DNA from: Bacilli bacterium
GTDB lineage: Bacteria; Bacillota_I; Bacilli_A; RFN20; CAG-449
DNA: 13,967 nt
Reading direction: 5' to 3'
NCBI GenBank assembly: GCA_900755065.1
Contig: CAAEFC010000007.1
Location: forward strand, 1-13,967
Shown here: positions 1 to 6,226 of the stretch, piece by piece
How positions within the stretch are numbered: the first letter of the stretch is position 1
Layout: every line of letters begins with the position of its first letter
Program-made: the position numbers and the translations under genes
The notes under the pieces: model-generated
The model's database searches: none
The model's input: only the letters and a program-made list of their open reading frames with translations
What the model was told of the DNA's origin: nothing

Positions 1-648
1 CTACACGATGACGATCGAACTTCCAGAAGATATTGGATTTTTTATTTTTCCCGATCGGTCTTATTGTTTCTGGATCCAAACAATCGTCCTGTTCTTTTTT
101 TGTGTGCATTGAAACCGAATGCCATAACGCTGTCGTTTTATACTGAAACCTGCGATATACCAGTTACTATACGGGAAAAAAGCCGAGAGCCGATCGAATA
201 TTACAAAAAGTTTAATCCGTTGCCCGATAGTCAAATCCGCTACATGCATTGGGAAGCGACCAACCACGACGGCAGTCGAAGTTTTCGCGGGGGCTTAAAG
301 CCGGAAAACAATCCGCTTCATTTCGGATTGGAATATGGAATCGTAACACTTGGTCTGTGTGGGGCAAAATTGCAATACGGATTCAGTAATTCCGACTTGG
401 CTAAAAGATTTTCAGATGCCTATTTAGAATACTTAAAAGCAGATCATCTTTCTTCTTATTCTAATGTTTTAGAACAGGAGAAAATTTATAACGACGCACT
501 TTCTACTGTCAGAATGGCTTGTATTCCTCCTCGAAAAAAATTCTCGGATAAATTTAAAAAGGCTCCTCTGCCAGTAAAATTTATGGCAGTAACTTTTATT
601 CTTCTTTTCGTTCTCCTCTCTTTGCTTTTCCTTTTACTTACCCTTTAA
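1..648 (+). CDS. Unrecognised protein with a C-terminal membrane segment; 5' end truncated or frameshifted
   Basis: I do not recognise the family. The frame is open from base 1 to a TAA at 646-648, so the gene may start outside the window; the first usable start inside is a TTG at 64, with no clear ribosome binding site. From the TTG it would be 194 residues. The middle is soluble and polar, with motifs such as YMHWEATNHDGSRSFRGG and NNPLHFGLEYG that look like a genuine conserved domain. The last ~26 residues are almost purely hydrophobic after a basic stretch (KFSDKFKK), suggesting a tail anchor with the domain in the cytoplasm. A second frame from an ATG at 8 encodes a plausible N-terminus (MTIELPEDIGFFIFPDRSY) and ends at 112, just past a T7 run at 95-101; one base missing there would join the two. 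Base composition is AT-rich (16 G+C of 60 at 421-480), unlike the rest of the window, which hints at acquired DNA. The gene converges on the HTH gene. Confidence 0.6.
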   Translation, partial: LHDDDRTSRRYWIFYFSRSVLLFLDPNNRPVLFLCALKPNAITLSFYTETCDIPVTIREKSREPIEYYKKFNPLPDSQIRYMHWEATNHDGSRSFRGGLKPENNPLHFGLEYGIVTLGLCGAKLQYGFSNSDLAKRFSDAYLEYLKADHLSSYSNVLEQEKIYNDALSTVRMACIPPRKKFSDKFKKAPLPVKFMAVTFILLFVLLSLLFLLLTL

Positions 649-730
649 TTTCAGTTTTTACTTTGGCTTGGAAGATAAAGTATCGCAAATATACCAACCC
701 AAAATTTTTCTCAACAAAAGGATTTGCACA

Positions 731-758
731 AAAAAATCTCATCGGATTAGGATGAGAT
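731..758 (-). terminator. Rho-independent terminator of the GerE-like HTH gene
   Basis: Read on the minus strand, ATCTCATC (758-751) pairs perfectly with GATGAGAT (743-736) around a 7-base loop, followed by a run of T (complement of the A run at 731-736). The stem begins inside the stop codon at 758-760. It closes the mutS2-uvrC-HTH block. There is no T tract on the plus side, so it would not efficiently stop the converging gene at 1-648. Confidence 0.75.
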
Positions 759-961
759 CATAGTTCGAGTTCTTTCATTCGGAGAAGTTCGCACACCGCG
801 TGCGCCCGGCCTTTCACGGATAACTTCCCCATTACGTTGGAAATGTGATTTCGGACCGTTTTTTCCGATATATACAGGAGATCGGCGATTTCGCCGGTCG
901 ATTTATTCTGAATCAGCAGTTCGAAGATTTCCCTCTCTCTTTTGGTTAAAATGGATGGCAT
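758..961 (-). CDS. Stand-alone GerE/LuxR-type helix-turn-helix regulator (67 residues)
   Basis: A small DNA-binding protein that is almost entirely a LuxR/GerE C-terminal domain. It opens LTKREREIFELL, followed by EIADLLYISEKTVRNHISNV as the helix-turn-helix and KLSVKGRAHAV as the closing helix. That is the family pattern in full length, with no receiver or sensor domain. Bacillus GerE has a similar size and is a late sporulation regulator; that role cannot be assumed here. The ATG at 959-961 is preceded by a good ribosome binding site (GAGGG, 6 bases away). It follows uvrC by 59 bases in the same orientation, with no terminator between them, so readthrough from mutS2-uvrC is possible. A weak promoter of its own (TTGAAT, 16 bases, TAGTAT) can also be drawn in the gap. 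It ends at the terminator at 731-758. Confidence 0.88.
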   Translation of the reverse strand: MPSILTKREREIFELLIQNKSTGEIADLLYISEKTVRNHISNVMGKLSVKGRAHAVCELLRMKELEL

Positions 962-1020
962 ACTTATCCCTCATCATACTATAAACTATGCGAAAGAATT
1001 CAATCGGTGTTCCTTTTCTC

Positions 1021-2769
1021 TCATTTCAGCCGTCTTTTGATCTCCTGAGCGACGGAAGGAGGGACGATGGTTTCCAGTTCTTCGATGCCGGCTTTTTCCA
1101 GATCTTCGCGCGTCGGATACGTTTTCATCAGCGTTTCCAGCCGTTTTTTCCCCAATCCTTTGATGCCGTCGAGGAAGGAAGAGGTCAGGCCTTTTCCGCG
1201 CTTTTTCCGATGCGTGCTGATTGCGTAGCGGTGTACTTCGTCCTGCATTCGGACCAACATCAGGAAGAGCCGCGATTTCGGCTCGATCGGATACAGCGTT
1301 TCCTGATAGATCAATCCCGACGTGTGATGCCGATCGTTTTTAAAAAGACCGGCGACGGGAATCGTCAAGCCGAGATTATCCATCACTTCCAGCGCGACGT
1401 TGATCTGATTCTGTCCGCCGTCGACGATGATCAAATCCGGCATCGGCTTGTTTTCCAGAATCAGCCGGCTGTAACGGCGGCTCAGCACTTCTTCCATCGA
1501 TTTCAGATCGTCTTTCCCTTCGGATTCGCGGATATTGTATTTCCGGTACATCGACGGAACCTTGCTTCCGTTGATAAAGACGACCAAAGCGCCGACGGGA
1601 TAGTTTCCTTGCAAATGCGAGTTGTCGAACAATTCGATGTGAAGCGGCGTTTTGATTTTCAAAAGCGAACCGAGTTCTTCTAAAAGCGCCAGCGAATCGT
1701 CTTCCAGACGGGCGGTCAGAAAATGTTCGTCCAGCCCCTTTTTCGCGTTTTCCAGAGCGATCAAAAGCATATTTTTCTTTTTTCCCCGTTTCGGCGCGAT
1801 GACTTTCATTTCCAGAAGATACGAAAGCGAAGAAGCCAGTTCGTCGCCCGGAACCAGAATTTCTTTCGGGCGCGAATGATCCATATAGTATTGAAAGACC
1901 GCGTTGATCGTCTCTTCGTGGATCGACTCGAACACTTCCAGAACAAAGAGATTTTTCCCTAAAAGAATGCCGTTCCGGTAGGTCATGATGCAAAGAGAAA
2001 AATAGCCTTCGCGCGAGGAACTCGCGATGACGTCCCGATCGACGTGATCCTGCATCATGATCGTCTGCTTTTTGGCGATTTCGTCGATCCCCTGAACGAT
2101 TTTGAGCATATCCTCCGCTTTCTCGAATTCCATCTTTTCGCTGTACGCGTTCATCTTCTTCACGCAGGAACTCCGCACTTTGGAAACGTCGCCGTTGAGA
2201 AAGGAGGCGATCTGTTCGGTCAGATCTCTGTATTCGTCCTCGCCGATTTTTTTGACGCAGGGTCCCAGACACGATCCCAGATGATAGTACAGGCAGGGTT
2301 CCTTCCTCAGCGTCTGACATTTTCTCAACGGAAAGAGTTTGTTGAGCAGTTCGATCGTCGAATAAACCGCGCGCGAATTCGGATACGGCCCGAAATAGCG
2401 GAAATTCCTGTCGGTGTCCTTATAAGCGATTTTCAGATAGGGATCGTTTTTTCGCTTCAAGGCGATGAACGGATAGGACTTTCCGTCTTTCAGCAGGATA
2501 TTGAATTTGGGATAGTACTTTCGGATCAGGTTGATTTCTAGAAGCAGCGCCTCCTTTTCCGTCGGCGTTTCGATCGTATCGAAGTCGACGATCTCCCGAA
2601 CCATCCGCATGACTTTTCCTTCCTGCGGACGGGTGAAGTACTGCTTGACCCGTTTGACGAGCGACTTGGCCTTTCCGACGTAAATGATGGTGTCTTCGGC
2701 GTTCTTCATCAGATAAACGCCCGAATTTTCCGTGAGCAGATCGATTTTCGCCTGAATTCTGTCGTTCAT
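1021..2769 (-). CDS. uvrC: UvrABC excinuclease subunit C
   Basis: UvrC is the dual-incision nuclease of nucleotide excision repair; it is recruited by UvrB and cuts on both sides of a bulky lesion. At 582 residues it has the normal family length. Domains in order: an N-terminal GIY-YIG nuclease (GVYLM at 17-21, IIYVGKAK at 28-35, candidate metal-binding Glu78 in LLLEIN); four cysteines at 151, 159, 167 and 171, matching the cluster reported to bind iron-sulfur in UvrC; a UVR motif near 205-225 for UvrB contact (EKMEFEKAEDML); an RNase H-like endonuclease with Asp382 (ELFDNSHLQG), Asp450 (IIVDGGQNQ) and His513 (DEVHRYAI); and C-terminal helix-hairpin-helix motifs from about 531 (LDGIKGLGKKRLE). 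The ATG at 2767-2769 overlaps the mutS2 stop by 4 bases (ATGA) and has only a weak ribosome binding site, so translation is probably coupled to mutS2. No key residue is missing. Confidence 0.97.
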   Translation of the reverse strand: MNDRIQAKIDLLTENSGVYLMKNAEDTIIYVGKAKSLVKRVKQYFTRPQEGKVMRMVREIVDFDTIETPTEKEALLLEINLIRKYYPKFNILLKDGKSYPFIALKRKNDPYLKIAYKDTDRNFRYFGPYPNSRAVYSTIELLNKLFPLRKCQTLRKEPCLYYHLGSCLGPCVKKIGEDEYRDLTEQIASFLNGDVSKVRSSCVKKMNAYSEKMEFEKAEDMLKIVQGIDEIAKKQTIMMQDHVDRDVIASSSREGYFSLCIMTYRNGILLGKNLFVLEVFESIHEETINAVFQYYMDHSRPKEILVPGDELASSLSYLLEMKVIAPKRGKKKNMLLIALENAKKGLDEHFLTARLEDDSLALLEELGSLLKIKTPLHIELFDNSHLQGNYPVGALVVFINGSKVPSMYRKYNIRESEGKDDLKSMEEVLSRRYSRLILENKPMPDLIIVDGGQNQINVALEVMDNLGLTIPVAGLFKNDRHHTSGLIYQETLYPIEPKSRLFLMLVRMQDEVHRYAISTHRKKRGKGLTSSFLDGIKGLGKKRLETLMKTYPTREDLEKAGIEELETIVPPSVAQEIKRRLK

Positions 2770-5066
2770 CGGAAATACACCACCGTCGCGCCGACGCCGC
2801 CTTCGCCCATCATGCCCAGCCGGTAGGATTTGACTTCTTTCCGCCGGTTCAGATATTCGTGCACCATCGTCCTTAAAGCGCCTGTGCCGGAGCCGTGAAC
2901 GATCCGGACCTCTTTGTAATGTGCGACCAGCGCGTCGTCGATGTATTTATCGAGTTCTTCGGCGGCCTCTTCTACGCGGAGACCGATCAGATTGCATTCC
3001 AGTTTAACCGACTTTCCGTTCGGATAAGCGGTCAGAACCGGTCGTTTTTCCTTCTTCTTCGGGCGGTACTTTTCGATCTGCGACAAACTGATTTTCATGT
3101 TCATTCCCTGATCAGTGATCAAGGTTCCCTGATCGCCCTTGATCCGGATCAGTTTTCCCGAAATGTCCGAACCGGTGATGCGCACGGAATCGTTGACCTG
3201 AAACGACACTTCCGAATGCTCAACTTCCTCCGTCGATTCGTTCAAGCCTTCCAGATCTTTCTTCGCCTGAATGATCCGATGCAACGGGTGCGATTCGGCC
3301 TTTTTGAATTCTTCGACGATCGCGTCGATCTTTTCCTTCGCTTCCTCGATCAGTTTTTCCTTTTCTTTTTCGCTGTCCAGATAGATCTGATTCTCCATTG
3401 CCTTGTACTTCCGGATTTCCTGTTCCAGATCGTCTTTCCTTAGACGGAATTCTCTCTCCGATTTCTCCAACTGCATGCGGATTTCCTCGTTTTCGGCCAG
3501 TTTTTGATTTAAAGCCGCCAGCGTCAATTCCTTATCGCTCTTCTTTTTTTCTTGCAGATAGTTTCTGGAAATCGCCACCAGTTCGGGATTCAATCCCATC
3601 CGCTGACTCAGTTCGAGACCATAACTGTTTCCCGCGACGCCGAGTCTGAGGTGGTAGGTCGGACGGATTTCCTTCTCGTCGAAGGCCATCGACGCGTTCA
3701 GGATATAATCGTTTTCCAGCGCAAAGGATTTCAGTCCCTCGTAATGGCTGGTTAAAATGCAGAAGCAACCGACTTCGTGCAGATAAGAGATGACGCCGAC
3801 GCCCAACGCTTCGCCTTCCAGAGGCGATGTTCCCGTCCCCAGTTCGTCGAGGATCACGATCGAATCGGGCGTAACCCGGTCGACGATCTCTTTCAGATTC
3901 CGGATATGTCCGGAAAAAGTCGAAAGGTTGTCCATCAGCGACTGACTGTCGCCCATATCGACGAAAAGATGATCGAAATAGCAAAGTTCGCCTTCCTCTT
4001 CGACCGGCAAGGCCAGACCGCACTGATGCATGAGAATCAAAAGGCCGAGAACTTTTAGGCAGACCGTCTTTCCTCCGGCGTTCGGCCCGGAAATCACCAT
4101 GATCTTCTGTCTGTCCAGATAAAAGGAATTGCCGACGACCCTATTGGGATCGATCAAAGGATGACGGGCGTTTTTCAGATGAAGAACCCGTTGAGGGACT
4201 AAGCGGCACACGCAGGCGGAGATTTCCGAAGCGTACGCGCTTTTCGCCGAAAGCACGTCCAGCCGATCGATGATTTCCATGTTTGTCCGGATCGGATCCG
4301 CGTATTTCAGCGTGAAAACGGACAGTTCTTTGAGAATGCGCCTTTCTTCTTCTTTCTCTTTTTCTTCCCAGCGCGCGATCTTGTTTTCGGACGCCAGAAT
4401 TTCGCTCGGCTCCACAAAAACCGTCAGACCGGTGTCCGACTCGTCGATGATGATGCCCGAAACCGCATTTTTGTAACTGCTTTTCACCGGAAGCACGAAT
4501 ACCGAATCCCGCATCGCATAGCGCTCGGAATTCAGGATCGACCGATACCGTTCCGTCAGTTCGTTCATTAAGCGCGACTGGCTCTGTTTTTCCTTTCGGA
4601 TCGAATCGCGGAGCGCGCGCAACGTTTCCGAAGCATCGTCGCTGATCGTCAGATCGGGCAGAATAATCCGGTCGATCTTCTGTTTCAGCGACGGCAGGGC
4701 TTGAAGGCGATCCAGCATCTCCATGAGAAAAGGAAAGCGATCGTCCTTTGAAGATTCCTCTTTCAGAACGGCGGCGTTTTCCAGAAGAAAAGAGACGCGG
4801 TAAAAAAAGTCGGCCGAACCGACGCCGTCCTTGACTAACGTTTCCAATTGCGGACGGAGATCCCGATGCGGAAAGATCGCGAGAGATCGGTATCTGCGCT
4901 CGTACCGCATCGTTTCGTCGAGAACGCGGAGTTCGTCTTTCAGCGTTTCCGGCGAATCGAACATCTTCAAAGCGGCAAACGTTTTCTTTGCCCTTTCCCC
5001 TTTTGCCAGACGGGAGAGACGATCCCGGATCAGGTTGAATTCAAACGCCTCGTATAGGTCTCTCAT
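2766..5066 (-). CDS. mutS2: MutS2 ATPase with C-terminal Smr domain
   Basis: MutS2 belongs to the MutS family but lacks the mismatch-recognition domain. Homologues bind branched DNA and limit recombination, and in Bacillus act on collided ribosomes. The 766-residue product is near the usual ~785. Visible parts: helical core domains to about 300; Walker A GPNAGGKT at 327-334; Walker B IVILDELG at 403-410, followed by GTSP; a long charged coiled coil at about 502-597; a KOW-like beta segment at about 620-667; and an Smr domain from about 687 with IVHGSGTGALR (HGSG at 724-727). The usual LDLRG motif of Smr reads CNLIG at 691-695, so Asp and Arg are replaced. I chose the ATG at 5064-5066 because AGGGTG lies 6 bases before it; an in-frame GTG at 5073-5075 overlaps that site. 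uvrC follows with a 4-base overlap, and rnhC diverges upstream. In B. subtilis rnhC and mutS2 are also near neighbours, but with cvpA, zapA and polX between them, which are absent here. Confidence 0.97.
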   Translation of the reverse strand: MRDLYEAFEFNLIRDRLSRLAKGERAKKTFAALKMFDSPETLKDELRVLDETMRYERRYRSLAIFPHRDLRPQLETLVKDGVGSADFFYRVSFLLENAAVLKEESSKDDRFPFLMEMLDRLQALPSLKQKIDRIILPDLTISDDASETLRALRDSIRKEKQSQSRLMNELTERYRSILNSERYAMRDSVFVLPVKSSYKNAVSGIIIDESDTGLTVFVEPSEILASENKIARWEEKEKEEERRILKELSVFTLKYADPIRTNMEIIDRLDVLSAKSAYASEISACVCRLVPQRVLHLKNARHPLIDPNRVVGNSFYLDRQKIMVISGPNAGGKTVCLKVLGLLILMHQCGLALPVEEEGELCYFDHLFVDMGDSQSLMDNLSTFSGHIRNLKEIVDRVTPDSIVILDELGTGTSPLEGEALGVGVISYLHEVGCFCILTSHYEGLKSFALENDYILNASMAFDEKEIRPTYHLRLGVAGNSYGLELSQRMGLNPELVAISRNYLQEKKKSDKELTLAALNQKLAENEEIRMQLEKSEREFRLRKDDLEQEIRKYKAMENQIYLDSEKEKEKLIEEAKEKIDAIVEEFKKAESHPLHRIIQAKKDLEGLNESTEEVEHSEVSFQVNDSVRITGSDISGKLIRIKGDQGTLITDQGMNMKISLSQIEKYRPKKKEKRPVLTAYPNGKSVKLECNLIGLRVEEAAEELDKYIDDALVAHYKEVRIVHGSGTGALRTMVHEYLNRRKEVKSYRLGMMGEGGVGATVVYFR

Positions 5067-5072
5067 TTCTTT

Positions 5073-5078
5073 CACCCT
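5073..5078 (-). promoter_or_regulatory. Ribosome binding site that sets the mutS2 start
   Basis: On the minus strand AGGGTG is followed by AAAGAA and then the ATG at 5066-5064. The spacing is ideal for that ATG, and the site overlaps the alternative GTG codon (5075-5073), which would have no binding site of its own. This favours the 766-residue form over a 769-residue one. Confidence 0.7.
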
Positions 5079-5182
5079 TTTCTATTTTAACAAAAAAACG
5101 CGCGATGCTGTACGTTCTTTCCCGATATTGATAAAAAAGTCGATTCTGCTTTCCCGAAAACGGAAAATCGCCTACAATAGAA
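5079..5182. promoter_or_regulatory. Divergent mutS2/rnhC intergenic region, promoters not resolved
   Basis: This gap must hold the start signals for both mutS2 (-) and rnhC (+). A TACAAT at 5173-5178 (+) and a TAAAAT at 5084-5089 (-) resemble -10 boxes, but each lies so close to its gene that the transcript would begin inside the ribosome binding site, and neither has a good -35 box. A bulged inverted repeat lies between them (CGATT at 5141-5145 with AATCG at 5166-5170, TTCC at 5151-5154 with GGAA at 5162-5165) and could be an operator or chance. Confidence 0.35.
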
Positions 5183-5188
5183 GAGGTG
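5183..5188 (+). promoter_or_regulatory. Ribosome binding site that sets the rnhC start
   Basis: GAGGTG stands 5 bases before the ATG at 5194. The reading frame is open much further upstream (to about 4831, antisense to mutS2), so this site is what fixes the true start. Confidence 0.8.
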
Positions 5189-5193
5189 ACAAA

Positions 5194-6117
5194 ATGAACA
5201 CGGTAACTTTGAAAATCGATTCGGACACATTGAAGCAGATGGAATCTTTTTATGAAGCGGTCCGCATCCCTGTACACAAGGACTATATTCTCTGGAAATG
5301 TACGACTCCAAACGGCGTCAACCTGACAATCTACGCCTCGAAAAAGGGCTTCAAGGCTCTCTTTTCCGGTCCGGAAGCGCTGGAAGAGGCCAGAAGGTGG
5401 AATCCCGACGCGGCTTTCAATGCCGTCAAAGAAAAAAAGCCTTCTTTTTGGCTTTACGAGGGCGATCAGATCGGCTCGGACGAAGTCGGAACCGGAGACT
5501 TTTTCGGTCCGGTCATCGTCGTGGCTTCCTTTGTCAGAGCATCCGATATCGCGTGGCTTCGCGAGGAACGCATCGACGACTCCAAAAAAATGACCGACCG
5601 GCGGATCACGGAACTCGTCCCCCTTCTCCTGAACAGAATCGTTTTCAGCAAACTCACCTGTCCGAACGAAAAATACAACGAACTCGTCGGAAGAGGCTAT
5701 TCTTTAAATAAAATCAAGGCGATTCTCCACAATCACGCTTTGCTGAAAGTCAGAGAAAAAATCGGAAAGGCGGACATGCCCTGCTTCGTCGATCAGTTTG
5801 CCGAACCGGATCTCTACTATTTTTACTTGCAGAACGAACCCGAAGTGCTGAATCGGAACATCGTCTTCAAAACCAAAGGCGAATCTTTTTACCCTTCGGT
5901 CGCGCTTTCGTCGATGATCGCCCGCTACGGCTTTCTGAAAGAAATCGAAAAGATCGAAGAAAAGTACGGCATGTCCATTCCCAAAGGCGCATCGGAAAAA
6001 GTTGACCGCGTTGCCCTAACATTCGCCGGGAAATACGGTCTGAACGAACTGAAAAAAAACATCAAAATCAACTTTTCCAATTTTTCGCGTTTGAAAGAAC
6101 AGTTTCCGGAAAAATGA
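5194..6117 (+). CDS. rnhC: Ribonuclease HIII
   Basis: RNase HIII cuts the RNA strand of RNA-DNA hybrids such as R-loops and primer remnants, in the cytoplasm. The 307-residue product fits the family (about 300-315). Residues 1-85 form the N-terminal substrate-binding domain typical of type HIII: MNTVTLKIDSDTLKQM, then LWKCTTPNGVNLTIYASKKG. The catalytic domain follows with GSDEVGTGDFFGP (Asp96, Glu97), DDSKKMTD at 128-135, FVDQFAEP (Asp200) and KGESFYPSVALSSMIARY (Glu230), which supply the four acidic active-site positions. The start is set by the binding site at 5183-5188; the N-terminal domain begins immediately after it. The gene is divergent from mutS2 and ends 32 bases before the shared palindromic terminator, so it appears monocistronic. 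RNase HII (rnhB) is excluded by the N-terminal domain and length. Confidence 0.95.
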   Translation: MNTVTLKIDSDTLKQMESFYEAVRIPVHKDYILWKCTTPNGVNLTIYASKKGFKALFSGPEALEEARRWNPDAAFNAVKEKKPSFWLYEGDQIGSDEVGTGDFFGPVIVVASFVRASDIAWLREERIDDSKKMTDRRITELVPLLLNRIVFSKLTCPNEKYNELVGRGYSLNKIKAILHNHALLKVREKIGKADMPCFVDQFAEPDLYYFYLQNEPEVLNRNIVFKTKGESFYPSVALSSMIARYGFLKEIEKIEEKYGMSIPKGASEKVDRVALTFAGKYGLNELKKNIKINFSNFSRLKEQFPEK

Positions 6118-6149
6118 GGATTACTTCTTTGACCTCTCTTTTGTCGTGA

Positions 6150-6179
6150 AAAAAGGAGAAAAGCGCTTTTCTCCTTTTT
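6150..6179. terminator. Perfect 30-base palindrome, bidirectional terminator
   Basis: AAAAAGGAGAAAAGC and its exact reverse complement meet at 6164/6165. On either strand this reads as a GC-containing stem flanked by an A run before and a T run after, the form of a bidirectional intrinsic terminator. It lies 32 bases after the rnhC stop (+) and 47 bases after the stop of the giant gene (-), and so ends both converging transcripts. Confidence 0.9.
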
Positions 6180-6226
6180 CATTTTGCCGGAATTCTTTCG
6201 TTCGTCCAAATGGAGAACGTCGCGGA

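Noticed and set aside
5173..5178. TACAAT as the rnhC -10 box
   Set aside because: The transcript would begin at about 5185, inside the ribosome binding site, and no good -35 box is present; kept only as a weak possibility.
4831..5193. Upstream extension of the rnhC frame
   Set aside because: It is antisense to mutS2, of odd composition, and the well-placed GAGGTG plus ATG at 5194 fits the family N-terminus.
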